Positions 1 to 7,835 of a stretch of 53,568 nt of DNA are shown in pieces. The notes beneath the pieces are model-generated. The model was not told where the DNA came from. It saw nothing but the letters and a program-made list of their open reading frames with translations, and searched no databases. The translations under genes were made by a program, and so were the position numbers. This DNA is from W425 sp964503235 (GTDB taxonomy: Bacteria > Chloroflexota > Dehalococcoidia > Dehalococcoidales > RBG-16-60-22). The stretch covers positions 1 through 53,568 of the forward strand of contig CAZCZJ010000006.1 of the NCBI GenBank assembly GCA_964503235.1. Reading direction: 5' to 3'. Each line of letters starts with the position of its first letter. The stretch's first letter is position 1.

Positions 1-118
1 ATATCCCCGGGCCGTACAGGCTGGCGAGATAGACCGGGACCATCGGCAGTACGCAAGGAGAAAGGAAAGACAGAAGCCCTCCCCCAAAAGCCACCACCAG
101 GGTTACATTTTCATCCAC
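1..118 (-). CDS. ccdA: CcdA-type cytochrome c biogenesis / thiol-disulfide interchange membrane protein (N-terminal fragment)
   Basis: Only the first 39 codons are present; the gene runs off the left edge. The fragment contains FGGGLLSFLSPCVLPMVPVY, the first transmembrane segment of the CcdA/DsbD-beta family. Its SPCVLP cysteine is one of the two membrane thiols that carry electrons from cytoplasmic thioredoxin to extracytoplasmic partners. I chose the GTG start because an in-frame TAG lies two codons upstream and no other start is available. There is no Shine-Dalgarno sequence; a TACAAT hexamer ends seven bases before the GTG, so a leaderless transcript is possible. It is divergent from the GYD gene. 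The family call is firm; the substrate partner cannot be seen. Confidence 0.85.
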   Translation of the reverse strand, partial: MDENVTLVVAFGGGLLSFLSPCVLPMVPVYLASLYGPGI

Positions 119-125
119 TGTCTAC

Positions 126-131
126 ATTGTA
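126..131 (-). promoter_or_regulatory. Possible -10 box of a leaderless ccdA promoter
   Basis: TACAAT on the minus strand ends seven bases before the GTG start of ccdA. No convincing -35 is seen at the expected distance (GGCAAA at best). Weak call, made because the same geometry recurs at dnaX and recO. Confidence 0.3.
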
Positions 132-341
132 TACTGTATCTGACACAGTTTGCCAGAAATTCGAAGGTATTTATATAACCCCTGATAAAAATCTATCTAT
201 AGACAAAATTCGCTTTTCGCTTTATAATTTCACTTGCATATATTCGTTAATATTGATACTCTCATAATATGAAGACACCGTCGGACACATTAGAAAGGGC
301 ACCGGCAATACCGGCGTAATATTTACAAAGAGGAGGAAATC

Positions 342-626
342 ATGCCGCTGTATATTATGATGACCAACCTCACCGATGAAGGCAGGAAAACGGTAAAAAC
401 AAACCCCCAGAGGATTAAGGAAGTCAACAAAGAAGTTGAGGCGATGGGTGTTAAAATACTCGCCCAGTATGTTACTCTGGGCCAGTACGACTTCATCAAT
501 GTTCTTAATGCACCCAATAACGAGACCATCGTCAAAGTTGCCACCGAATTAGGCTCCCGCGGCACCCTGCAGACCAATACCCTGGCCGCTCTCACCCTCG
601 ATGATTTTATTAAAAGTATGAAATAA
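342..626 (+). CDS. GYD domain-containing protein
   Basis: A 94-residue protein matching the small GYD family (PF08734): N-terminal LYIMMTNLTDEGRKTVK, then QYVTLGQYDFINVL, where the family's GxYD signature appears as GQYD. GYD proteins are ferredoxin-fold single-domain proteins, usually of unknown function, that resemble dimeric alpha/beta barrels. The start is set by a strong AGGAGGA ribosome-binding site seven bases upstream of ATG. It stands alone, divergent from ccdA, with about 220 bp of A+T-rich leader between them. No partner gene indicates a role. Confidence 0.85.
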   Translation: MPLYIMMTNLTDEGRKTVKTNPQRIKEVNKEVEAMGVKILAQYVTLGQYDFINVLNAPNNETIVKVATELGSRGTLQTNTLAALTLDDFIKSMK

Positions 627-708
627 ACAGCGATAATTACCTGAAGAACTGGTGCCCTGTTTCGGTTCCGGCAAATTATGAAACTATTGTACGCTATGGG
701 AGGTAGAA

Positions 709-1851
709 ATCAGACCGCTGAGTTTTACCCAGATTTCGCTTTACCAGACCTGTCCTCTTTCCTACAAACTGCGGTATATAGACGGACTAAAGCCTAAAGA
801 TAAATGGTATTTCAGCTTCGGAACAACCCTGCATAATTGCGTCGAGTTCTTTTTCAGGGTGAATACACCCGCGCCACCCTCTCTGGAAGATTTACTATTT
901 CAATATAAGCAGAACTGGTTGTCCCAGGGGTACGAATCGGCGGAAGAAGAGACGCAGTACAAAGAATACGGTCAAGAGATATTGACCAAATTCTGGGAGA
1001 TTCACAGCGCCGATTTCCACCTGCCGGTAGCCCTGGAAAGAAGTTTCTACGTAGATATTGAGGGTATCAAGCTGAGGGGCTTTATCGATAGAGTGGACAA
1101 GCTGGAAAGCGGCGGACTCTCTATCATCGATTATAAATCCAACAAGGAACTCTTTACCGCTGATTATCTTCAAAATGACCTCCAGTTGACCATTTACCAG
1201 CTGGCCGCCGAGCAGACCTGGCAGCTTCCCGTGGAAAAACTAACCCTCTATCACCTCCGCTCCAATACGCCCTGCAGCTGTCCCCCCCGCGACCCGGTAC
1301 GGCTCGATAATGCCCGTCAACTTATCCTCGAAGTGGCTGACAATATCACCAGCGAGAAATTCCCCGCCACCGAAAACCAGTACTGCCCGTGTGATTTCCC
1401 CGAACATTGCCCCTATTACCGTCACCTGTATATGGAATCGCCCGCGGCCCGCCAGGACCTCCTTCCCGGTATTGCCGCCGCTGAAGCCGTCGAAACCTAC
1501 GCCTCGCTTAAGGCTCAAATTAATGAACTTGAGACCCGGCTGGAAGAAGCCAGACAGGTAATCAGCGATTTTTGCCAGGCGGAGGGTCTTAATCGCATTT
1601 ACGGCGATGAACATGAGATTACCTACAAGCTCATTGAGCGTACCGGATTCGATGAAGACGAGGTCAGGGTACTGCTCGAGCCGGAAGGACTGTGGGAAAA
1701 GGTACTCGGACTGGACCAGTCACGCGTGCGCAAGCTCTTAACCGATAAAGAAATAGCCGGCAGTATTAGAGAAAAATTGGAGTCCCTCAAACGTGTCACC
1801 GGTACCCATTCGCAGCTTCAAATTAAAAAACGCGTCGCCGACGAAGAATAA
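709..1851 (+). CDS. RecB-family PD-(D/E)XK nuclease with Fe-S cluster cysteines (AddB/Cas4-like)
   Basis: About 380 residues. The N-terminus LSFTQISLYQTCPLSYKLRY is the classic first block of RecB/Cas4-type nucleases and carries the first cluster cysteine. The nuclease core follows: GFIDRVD supplies an acidic residue and IIDYKSNK the D-x-K motif. A cysteine group QYCPCDFPEHC (C-x-C-x5-C) supplies the other three cluster ligands. The C-terminal third is helical, probably coiled coil. The first in-frame GTG lies at 859 and would delete the conserved N-terminal block. Upstream of it the frame is open back to a TGA at 679 with no ATG, GTG or TTG. GGGAGGT at 698-704 points to ATC at 709 as the start. 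CTG at 718 is the alternative. Likely role: single-strand DNA end processing in repair. Confidence 0.8.
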   Translation: MRPLSFTQISLYQTCPLSYKLRYIDGLKPKDKWYFSFGTTLHNCVEFFFRVNTPAPPSLEDLLFQYKQNWLSQGYESAEEETQYKEYGQEILTKFWEIHSADFHLPVALERSFYVDIEGIKLRGFIDRVDKLESGGLSIIDYKSNKELFTADYLQNDLQLTIYQLAAEQTWQLPVEKLTLYHLRSNTPCSCPPRDPVRLDNARQLILEVADNITSEKFPATENQYCPCDFPEHCPYYRHLYMESPAARQDLLPGIAAAEAVETYASLKAQINELETRLEEARQVISDFCQAEGLNRIYGDEHEITYKLIERTGFDEDEVRVLLEPEGLWEKVLGLDQSRVRKLLTDKEIAGSIREKLESLKRVTGTHSQLQIKKRVADEE

Positions 1852-1909
1852 CCGTAAAATGATTCAATCCGTCGGAATTTCTCGTTAAAAAAGTAAGGAA
1901 AAGCTATAA

Positions 1910-2515
1910 TTGGCCAAAATACTCCTGGTAAGACACGCGCAGACTAAATTGCATCATGACGACCGGTTCTGGGGAAGTACCGATATCACCCTGAGTAATG
2001 GCGGTATAAGGCAGGCGGAACAACTGCGCGACCGCCTGGCTAAAGAGAAAATCAACGCCGTCTACACCAGTACGCTCAGTCGCGCCCGCACTACTGCGGA
2101 CATCATCGTTGCTAAACGCAAGATTAATACTAACACCTGCGAAGAACTAAACGAGTGCAACTTCGGCCATATTGAAGGGCTGACATTCGATGAAATACAG
2201 CGGCTGCACCCGGAGCTGGCCGAAGAACTGCAGAACTGGAAAACGGTTTCGTTTCCCGGCGGAGAGAGCCTTAAAGACCTCGATAGACGCGTACGGAGCT
2301 TCCTGGACCGACTGGACAAACACAAGGAGAAGGAGACGGTGCTCATCATATCTCACGGCGGTCCCCTGCGACTGATTATCTGCAACCTGCTGGGTCTGGA
2401 ACTGGAGCACTGGCTTAGGTTTCGCGTCGAACACGCTTCGCTCAGTATCGTGGAAACGTATGAGCAGGGTAACGTTTTAACCCTGCTTAACGATACTTCC
2501 CATCTCAAACTATAG
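1910..2515 (+). CDS. Histidine phosphatase family protein (phosphoglycerate mutase-like)
   Basis: 201 residues, starting at TTG with AAGGA about ten bases upstream. The N-terminal LLVRHAQT is the RHG-type phospho-acceptor histidine motif, shared with cobalamin alpha-ribazole phosphatase and broad-specificity phosphatases. TSTLSRARTTADI carries the second conserved arginine, ELNECNFGHIEGLT is the E-x-x-x-G-x-W/L-E-G block, and ISHGGPLR has the second catalytic histidine. The length fits CobC/GpmB-like members. The substrate cannot be named: no corrinoid genes are next to it. The following PP-loop gene starts nine bases downstream, so the two are probably co-transcribed. Confidence 0.85.
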   Translation: MAKILLVRHAQTKLHHDDRFWGSTDITLSNGGIRQAEQLRDRLAKEKINAVYTSTLSRARTTADIIVAKRKINTNTCEELNECNFGHIEGLTFDEIQRLHPELAEELQNWKTVSFPGGESLKDLDRRVRSFLDRLDKHKEKETVLIISHGGPLRLIICNLLGLELEHWLRFRVEHASLSIVETYEQGNVLTLLNDTSHLKL

Positions 2516-2523
2516 GAGGTAAC

Positions 2524-3201
2524 ATGTCTCTAGTATTCACTTCATGGAGCGGCGGCAAGGACTGCTGTCTCGCTCTTTACCGCGCAATGAAAACCGGACT
2601 GGACGTCCGCTATCTGGCGAATACTATCTCTGAAGACGGCAAACGTTCCCGCAGCCACGGGATTTCGTCCGCGGTGATAAAGGCGCAATCGCAGGCTCTG
2701 GGTATCCCCATTGTCCAGCGCCGCACCACCAACGAAAATTACGAATCCGTATTTATCGATATGCTTCGGGATTTCAAACGGGAAGGTATCGAGGGCGGCG
2801 TCTTCGGGGATATCGATTTCGACCCCCACCGTGAGTGGGTCGAAAATACATGCCGTCAGGCTGACATGAAAGCCTATCTGCCGCTCTGGCAGGAAGACCA
2901 GAAAGCCCTCATGCAGGAGTTTATCGACGCTGGCTTTGAGTCGGTAATAATCACCGTCAAGGGCGAGTTCTTCGGTGAAGAGATGCTGGGAAAGAAAGTG
3001 GATAAATATTTACTGGCACACTTGAAAGAACTGGCCAAGACCAGTGATATCACCCCCGCCGGTGAAGCCGGCGAATACCACACGCTGGTGATAGATGGCC
3101 CGATTTTTCAAAAACGACTTGAAATCCTGGAAAGCGAACCGATTGAGAGGGAGGGATATTGGTATCTCCAGGTTCACAAAACCGGACTTAAAGACAAATA
3201 A
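2524..3201 (+). CDS. Diphthine-ammonia ligase family PP-loop ATPase (DPH6/MJ0570-like)
   Basis: 225 residues. The PP-loop SWSGGKDCCLALY at the N-terminus binds ATP. The family-specific blocks GGVFGDIDFDPHREWVE and PAGEAGEYHTLVIDGPIF identify the ATP_bind_4 / DPH6 family. In archaea and eukaryotes DPH6 amidates diphthine on elongation factor 2. Bacteria lack diphthamide, so the bacterial substrate is unknown. The ATG is preceded by TAGGAGGT, a strong ribosome-binding site eight bases after the phosphatase stop. A TIGR04076 gene follows at a 24-bp gap, so the three may form an operon. Confidence 0.85.
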   Translation: MSLVFTSWSGGKDCCLALYRAMKTGLDVRYLANTISEDGKRSRSHGISSAVIKAQSQALGIPIVQRRTTNENYESVFIDMLRDFKREGIEGGVFGDIDFDPHREWVENTCRQADMKAYLPLWQEDQKALMQEFIDAGFESVIITVKGEFFGEEMLGKKVDKYLLAHLKELAKTSDITPAGEAGEYHTLVIDGPIFQKRLEILESEPIEREGYWYLQVHKTGLKDK

Positions 3202-3225
3202 TACATATAAATTGAGGATAGTATC

Positions 3226-3477
3226 ATGGAAATCATCGCTAAAGTTATTTCAAAGGAGGGGACGTGCCAGGCTGGCCATAAGGTCGGCGACGAGTTCGTT
3301 ATGGGTCAAACGACACCTGCTGGCATGTGCTCCTGGGCTTTCTATACCCTGTTCCCTTTCGCTGAACCGCTGGAATTCGGCGGTTCCTTCCCCTGGGAAA
3401 GCGGCCCGGATAGAGCCCGGGTGGCCTGCCCCGACCCCGACAATCCGGTGATTTTTGAGCTGAGACGGGTGGAATAG
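3226..3477 (+). CDS. TIGR04076 family small protein (copy 1)
   Basis: 83 residues. The order Cys-x-x-Gly-His-K-V-G-D-E-F near the N-terminus, a TPAGMCSWAFYTLFP core, then FPW and a second cysteine before FELRRVE, matches the uncharacterised TIGR04076 family. The conserved cysteines (C14, C35, C68) suggest metal binding or redox chemistry, but no function is established. A diverged paralogue lies at 30597 and shares the H-x-x-G-D-E, GGMC/AGMC and FELRRV blocks. The ribosome-binding site is TTGAGGATA ahead of ATG. Confidence 0.8.
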   Translation: MEIIAKVISKEGTCQAGHKVGDEFVMGQTTPAGMCSWAFYTLFPFAEPLEFGGSFPWESGPDRARVACPDPDNPVIFELRRVE

Positions 3478-3494
3478 CGGTAGTACCGGTAAAT

Positions 3495-3833
3495 TTATAG
3501 TACCAGGAACAGTAACTCTTTGATATTCCAGCCGACAATCACCGCCAGCAGGGCAATAGCCGGTATGAGTAATTTCCCGGGCACGAGCCAGCAGATTAGC
3601 AGCGGGATAAAGACCTTCATGATTAGCAGGGATGATGTTGATGTCAGGGCGGTTCTCATCAACGGATTCAGCTCCGGATAGCCCAGCTGCACCGCCAGGA
3701 CGGTCAGACCCAGGTCGATTGTTTGCAGCAATAGATACAGGACTTTCAGGGTAATATTCCATGATTCATCCTGACGGCTTTTCACCGTTGTTATGCCGAG
3801 AGGTCTATAGCTGTTTCTCTGTCCGAATACCAT
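3495..3833 (-). CDS. DUF5658-like small membrane protein
   Basis: 112 residues. A hydrophilic N-terminus of about 28 residues is followed by three predicted membrane helices: roughly 30-48 (LKVLYLLLQTIDLGLTVLAV), 66-82 and 88-110. The QTIDLGLTVLAVQLG block and the following ELNPLMR resemble the DUF5658 family, whose members are small multi-helix proteins of unknown function. The true start is uncertain: no good ribosome-binding site precedes the ATG, and an in-frame GTG at residue 17 is a plausible alternative. It converges with the TIGR04076 gene across 17 bp. Confidence 0.55.
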   Translation of the reverse strand: MVFGQRNSYRPLGITTVKSRQDESWNITLKVLYLLLQTIDLGLTVLAVQLGYPELNPLMRTALTSTSSLLIMKVFIPLLICWLVPGKLLIPAIALLAVIVGWNIKELLFLVL

Positions 3834-3988
3834 ATCCGTATCTCTCTGCTAGCGTCTTTTCACCCGTGATAACGAGTATCTCTAATAATCAGCTTACCTG
3901 TAAGCTTTTGAATATCTCATAAAAACCTGGTGGTAAAATGTAAACATTCCGTAAAATCTGGTATCAGCCACCGCCAGTCTCAATCGTC

Positions 3989-4017
3989 TTTTGTCCGCCC
4001 CCCTCCTGTGCTATACT
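3989..4017 (+). promoter_or_regulatory. Probable ligA promoter
   Basis: TATACT at 4012-4017 with TTTTGT 17 bases upstream, about 33 bases before the ligA ATG. The -10 is good and the -35 poor. Confidence 0.4.
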
Positions 4018-4050
4018 TTAGGAAAGAATTTCCCCCTGCGAGGTAATTGC

Positions 4051-6105
4051 ATGACCTCTCCCGATGAAGCCAGCCAAAAAATAGATAAGCTCCGGTTGGA
4101 AATAGACCATCATAACTACCGGTATCACGTCCTGGACAGCCCGGAAATAAGCGACGCCGAATACGACAACCTGATGCGTGAGTTGAAGCAGCTTGAGGAA
4201 CAGTATCCCCAATTCCTGACTGACGATTCCCCGTCTCAGCGTGTCGGCGCTGCCCCCGTGGAGGCTTTCGGAGTCGTTGAGCACCCCCAGCCGCTGCTCT
4301 CTCTGGGCAACGTTTTCTCTGAAGATGAACTGGAAAGCTGGTATACCCGGACGCTGAAACTGGCCGGTAGCTCCCGGTTCGACTTTGTCGGGGAGCATAA
4401 AATCGACGGCCTGGCGGTGGCGTTGACGTACGTCGACGGTAAACTTACCACCGGGGCTACTCGCGGCGACGGCTTTCGCGGTGAGGATATCACGCAGAAT
4501 CTAAGGACGGTTAGAAGTATTCCGCTGTCTCTTCCCAAGGATGCCCCGCCCCGTTTCGAGGTGCGCGGCGAGGTCTATCTCTCTAAAAAAGGCTTTAAAA
4601 AACTTAATGAACAGCGTGTGGCGGATGGGGAGCCCCTTTTTGCCAATCCCAGGAACGCCGCCGCGGGCTCGGTGCGCCAGCTCGATTCCCGGATTACCGC
4701 CCGGCGGCCCCTGGATATCTATATCTATATGCTGGGCTGGGCGGAGGGCAAGCCCACCCCGCCGACTCACTGGGAAACCATGGAGTACCTGAAAACGCTC
4801 GGATTTAAGATAAATCCGAATAACCGCCATTTGGAAAACCTGGATGATGTCAAGGATTTCTACCGGACCTGGGAGAAGCAGCGGGAAAGCCTTCAGTATG
4901 AAGCTGACGGTATCGTCATCAAGATAAACCAGCTCAACCTGCACGATGAGCTTGGCGATACCGGCCACGAGCCCCGCTGGGCGATAGCCTACAAGTTCCC
5001 CGCCGTCCAGGGCACCACTCGCTTAAATGATATCGGCATCAGCGTCGGCAGGACGGGCACTCTAAATCCCTACGCCATCCTGGAGCCGATTTCGGTGGGA
5101 GGAGTTACCATCAGGCAGGCTGCCCTGCACAACGAAGACGATATCCGACGTAAGGACATCCGCGTCGGTGATACGGTTATTATCCAGCGTGCCGGTGAGG
5201 TAATCCCGGAGGTTGTCGGCCCCGTCGTCAGCAAGCGTACCGGTAAGGAAGAGGAATTCAGCCTGCGGGAAAAGCTACCGAAGAATGACCGCGGTGAGCC
5301 TGTCTGCCCTTCATGTGGTAAAAACAGCATCGTCCGACCGGAGGGCGAGGTTATGTACTACTGCGCCAACGCCGCCTGTCCCGCCCAGGCGCAGCAGCGC
5401 ATCGAGCACTTTACTTCGCGGGGGGCGATGGATATCCGGGGCATCGGTGAAAACCTCAGTGCTACGTTGTTTGAAAAAGGACTGGTGAAAGACGTTGCCG
5501 ACATTTACAGTCTCAAGGACAAGAGGGATGAGCTTATTAATTTAGAAAAAATGGGTGAAAAGAGCGCCGATAAAATCCTCGCCGCCATCGAAAAGAGCCA
5601 GAAACGACCGTTGGGCAGGATTATCTTCGCCCTGGGCATCCGGCACGTCGGCTCGGAGACGGCCGAGATACTGGCTGATGAGTTCCGTACTATCGACGAT
5701 TTGGCTCATGCTACAGCGGATGAATTGGAGGAAATTCCTACCATCGGCCCCAGGATTGCCGAGAGTATCATCGCCTTCTTCCAGCAGGATGATAATAGAG
5801 ATATTCTCCGGAGATTAAAAAACGCCGGTGTTTTCCCTGATACCTTGGAGGCTCCGAAAGCCGTTGAGTCTCCAATATCCGGTAAAGAATTCGTCGTTAC
5901 CGGTAAGCTTGAGTCTTTCTCACGACAGGAAGCAGAAGCGAAAATAAAAGAGCTGGGCGGTACCGCCAAGGGCAACGTTACCCGTAAAACCGATTATGTC
6001 GTCGCCGGCGCCGACCCCGGCTCCAAGCGAGACCGCGCCGTAGAACTGGGTATCCCTGTCATTGACGAAAAGAGATTTCTGGAGATGTTAGAGAATAAAA
6101 AATGA
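4051..6105 (+). CDS. ligA: NAD-dependent DNA ligase LigA
   Basis: 684 residues, the usual LigA length. It seals nicks during replication and repair, using NAD+. The N-terminal Ia domain (HHNYRYHVLDSPEISDAEYD) binds NMN. The adenylation site is K117 in HKIDG. An OB fold follows, then a four-cysteine zinc finger (CPSCGK...CANAACP, about residues 405-430), helix-hairpin-helix repeats, and a C-terminal BRCT domain beginning at ISGKEFVVTGKLE. The open frame extends 20 codons further upstream, but the family N-terminus and the GAGGT site six bases ahead place the start at MTSPDEASQ. Its stop overlaps the start of pth by four bases, so the two are translationally coupled. Confidence 0.97.
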   Translation: MTSPDEASQKIDKLRLEIDHHNYRYHVLDSPEISDAEYDNLMRELKQLEEQYPQFLTDDSPSQRVGAAPVEAFGVVEHPQPLLSLGNVFSEDELESWYTRTLKLAGSSRFDFVGEHKIDGLAVALTYVDGKLTTGATRGDGFRGEDITQNLRTVRSIPLSLPKDAPPRFEVRGEVYLSKKGFKKLNEQRVADGEPLFANPRNAAAGSVRQLDSRITARRPLDIYIYMLGWAEGKPTPPTHWETMEYLKTLGFKINPNNRHLENLDDVKDFYRTWEKQRESLQYEADGIVIKINQLNLHDELGDTGHEPRWAIAYKFPAVQGTTRLNDIGISVGRTGTLNPYAILEPISVGGVTIRQAALHNEDDIRRKDIRVGDTVIIQRAGEVIPEVVGPVVSKRTGKEEEFSLREKLPKNDRGEPVCPSCGKNSIVRPEGEVMYYCANAACPAQAQQRIEHFTSRGAMDIRGIGENLSATLFEKGLVKDVADIYSLKDKRDELINLEKMGEKSADKILAAIEKSQKRPLGRIIFALGIRHVGSETAEILADEFRTIDDLAHATADELEEIPTIGPRIAESIIAFFQQDDNRDILRRLKNAGVFPDTLEAPKAVESPISGKEFVVTGKLESFSRQEAEAKIKELGGTAKGNVTRKTDYVVAGADPGSKRDRAVELGIPVIDEKRFLEMLENKK

Positions 6106-6683
6106 AACTGATTGTTGGCCTGGGTAATCCGGGGCTTTTTTACGCGCATAACCGCCATAATATCGGCTATATGTGCGTCAACCGTTTTGCCCGGGAACAA
6201 AAAATACGCTTCAATAAGAAGCAGGGTTTGGCGCGTATCGGCAGCGGAGAAATCGACGGCGAAAAGGTAGTGCTGGCCCGCCCCCAGACCTTCATGAACA
6301 ACAGCGGCGAATCGGTAAGTCGACTGGTGAGGAGGTATAAAACCGAACTGGCCGACCTTATCGTTATCCATGACGACCTCGACCTGCCGACGGGCAAAAT
6401 CCGCCTGCGTCAGGGGAGAGGCTCCGGGGGGCACAAGGGAATAGAGTCTATCATCAACCACCTGGGAAACGGGAATTTCTACCGCGTCAGGGTTGGCATC
6501 GGTCGACCGGATATTGCCGAGGATTCTAACATTGATAAAGAACAGGCGGTTATCGACTACGTTCTCAGCGGCTTTACCCGCGATGAAAAGAAAATAATTA
6601 ATAAAGCTATCCCTGAAGTCAGTAAGGCGTTATTATGCCTGCTCACCGAAGGTATAGATGCCGCCATGAACGAATACAACTAA
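6102..6683 (+). CDS. pth: Peptidyl-tRNA hydrolase
   Basis: 193 residues. It releases peptides from prematurely dissociated peptidyl-tRNA so the tRNA can be recycled. The N-terminal IVGLGNPGLFYAHNRHNIGY carries the catalytic histidine (H19) and the substrate asparagine. RPQTFMNNSGESV, VIHDDLDLPTGKIRLR and GSGGHKGIESI are all present, including the second active-site asparagine and the aspartate. It begins inside the ligA stop codon (ATGA), so it is read as part of the ligA transcript. Confidence 0.96.
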   Translation: MKLIVGLGNPGLFYAHNRHNIGYMCVNRFAREQKIRFNKKQGLARIGSGEIDGEKVVLARPQTFMNNSGESVSRLVRRYKTELADLIVIHDDLDLPTGKIRLRQGRGSGGHKGIESIINHLGNGNFYRVRVGIGRPDIAEDSNIDKEQAVIDYVLSGFTRDEKKIINKAIPEVSKALLCLLTEGIDAAMNEYN

Positions 6684-6689
6684 ATTACC

Positions 6690-7031
6690 ATGCAAATCGA
6701 GAACAAAACCGTTTTTACAATCAAAGCAGTCCACCTGACGCTATTTATCTTAATGATAGTTAGCCTTTTTTATGCTCTTTATTGTGCCATTGCCGGGGTT
6801 TATAACTGGATTCTGCTGGCGGCAATGATCATGGTACTTATCGACGGCCTATCCATCGCGCTCAACCGCTGGCGCTGCCCCCTCACCACCCTCGCCGAAA
6901 GATACGGGGCGGAAAACGGGGCGGTAACACACCTTATTGTGGGGTCGTGGGCGTCGCGCTATGTGTTTAAGTTCTTCATCGTCCTTTTCGTCATCGAGCT
7001 TATCTGGCTCGGTATCGGCTATTTCGGATAA
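6690..7031 (+). CDS. DUF2784-like small membrane protein
   Basis: 113 residues with three to four hydrophobic helices (about 10-32, 36-56 and 88-110). Between them is RWRCPLTTLAERYGAE, a block typical of DUF2784-like proteins. No function is known. It starts six bases after the pth stop and is probably the last gene of the ligA-pth transcript, because a terminator-like hairpin lies about 120 bases beyond its stop. Confidence 0.6.
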   Translation: MQIENKTVFTIKAVHLTLFILMIVSLFYALYCAIAGVYNWILLAAMIMVLIDGLSIALNRWRCPLTTLAERYGAENGAVTHLIVGSWASRYVFKFFIVLFVIELIWLGIGYFG

Positions 7032-7064
7032 CAGTCATTCGCTTTAGTTGTGAATACCTTATAG

Positions 7065-7172
7065 CCTCACCCCCTTTGCCCCCCTTTCCAAACCAGACAT
7101 CTTTAAAAACCGTGAGATAATTTATTTGGAGAGGGGGAATTATTAGGTGAGAGGGGCTAAGCCCCTCTTTTC
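7065..7172. repeat. Composite G/C-run hairpin repeat, copy 1 (fills the 302-bp gap 7032-7333)
   Basis: CCTCACCCCCTTTG opens the element, followed by a long inverted repeat (CCCCTTTCCAAA against TTTGGAGAGGGG), then the AGAGGGGC-TAA-GCCCCTCT hairpin. It belongs to the family seen at 10149, 18832, 21690, 22336, 24240, 26243, 28104 and 29525. The rest of the gap holds a promoter for the next gene and nothing else I can identify. Confidence 0.75.
7150..7172 (+). terminator. Rho-independent terminator-like hairpin
   Basis: Eight-base-pair stem AGAGGGGC / GCCCCTCT with a TAA loop and a TTTTC tail. It closes the ligA-pth-membrane protein run. It is also a module of the dispersed repeat. Confidence 0.65.
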
Positions 7173-7279
7173 ATTATTGGGTGGGTCGGGTGGGTAGAAA
7201 TATTTATAAAAGGGGGGCAGCGGTGTTAATTAACCAGGGGAAAAGGTAAGGGACGTTGGTCCTATCCTGATAGTGCTCT

Positions 7280-7309
7280 TTGCTAGAGTCCGCGTTCAGG
7301 TGTTATAAT
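7280..7309 (+). promoter_or_regulatory. Probable promoter for the TIGR00725-eno-MBL run
   Basis: TTGCTA, 18-base spacer, TATAAT. The predicted transcript start falls about 17 bases before the TTG start codon, leaving room for the AAGGGG ribosome-binding site. Confidence 0.5.
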
Positions 7310-7333
7310 TTCCATATCTAAAGGGGCTTTTCG

Positions 7334-7834
7334 TTGAAAGAACGACTCATTTTCATTGCCGTCATCGGTGGCAGCGATGTATCACCGCCAGTAGAAACAC
7401 TCGCTGAAGAGGTCGGACGCGAGATAGCCCGGCACGGCGCGGTGCTGGTCTGCGGAGGACTGAGCGGCGTTATGGAAGCTGCCTGCCGCGGCGCCGATGG
7501 TGAAGGAGGGCTCACCGTCGGTATACTCCCCGGGGACAACCGCCTGTCCGCCAATCCTTATGTAAAGATACCCATCGCTACCGGCATCGGTTATGCCCGG
7601 AACGCGGCGGTGGCTAAATCCGCCCAGGCCGTTATCGCCATCGACGGCAGCTACGGCACGCTCACAGAAATTGCCTACGCCCTCCAGGGCGGCATCCCCG
7701 TTATCGGACTGGATACCTGGTCGATATCCATCAACGACAGGGAGGACACCAGCATCATCCGGGCTAGCAGCCCCAAAGAAGCTGTAGAATCAGCTGTAGA
7801 GCTTATTAAAGACCGCCAATCTGAGGGAGAGTAA
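7334..7834 (+). CDS. TIGR00725 family protein (LOG-like Rossmann fold)
   Basis: 166 residues, TTG start with TAAAGGGG about seven bases ahead. The pattern IGGSDVSP, VCGGLSGVMEAACRGA and IDGSYGTLTEIAYALQ corresponds to the TIGR00725 branch of the SLOG/LOG superfamily. Its GGLSGVM and GSYGTL blocks are relatives of the PGGxGTxxE nucleotide-binding motif of cytokinin-activating phosphoribohydrolases. True LOG enzymes have an exact PGGxGTxxE motif; here it reads DGSYGTLTE, so that activity is doubtful. It ends one base before the eno start, consistent with an operon. Confidence 0.8.
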   Translation: MKERLIFIAVIGGSDVSPPVETLAEEVGREIARHGAVLVCGGLSGVMEAACRGADGEGGLTVGILPGDNRLSANPYVKIPIATGIGYARNAAVAKSAQAVIAIDGSYGTLTEIAYALQGGIPVIGLDTWSISINDREDTSIIRASSPKEAVESAVELIKDRQSEGE

Positions 7835-7835
7835 G

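Noticed and set aside
859..1851. GTG at 859 as start of the RecB-family nuclease
   Set aside because: It would remove the conserved first 50 residues, including the first cluster cysteine, which are clearly encoded in the same frame upstream.
3991..4050. Upstream extension of ligA
   Set aside because: The 20 extra codons have no family similarity and cross the promoter; the internal ATG has a ribosome-binding site and the expected N-terminus.
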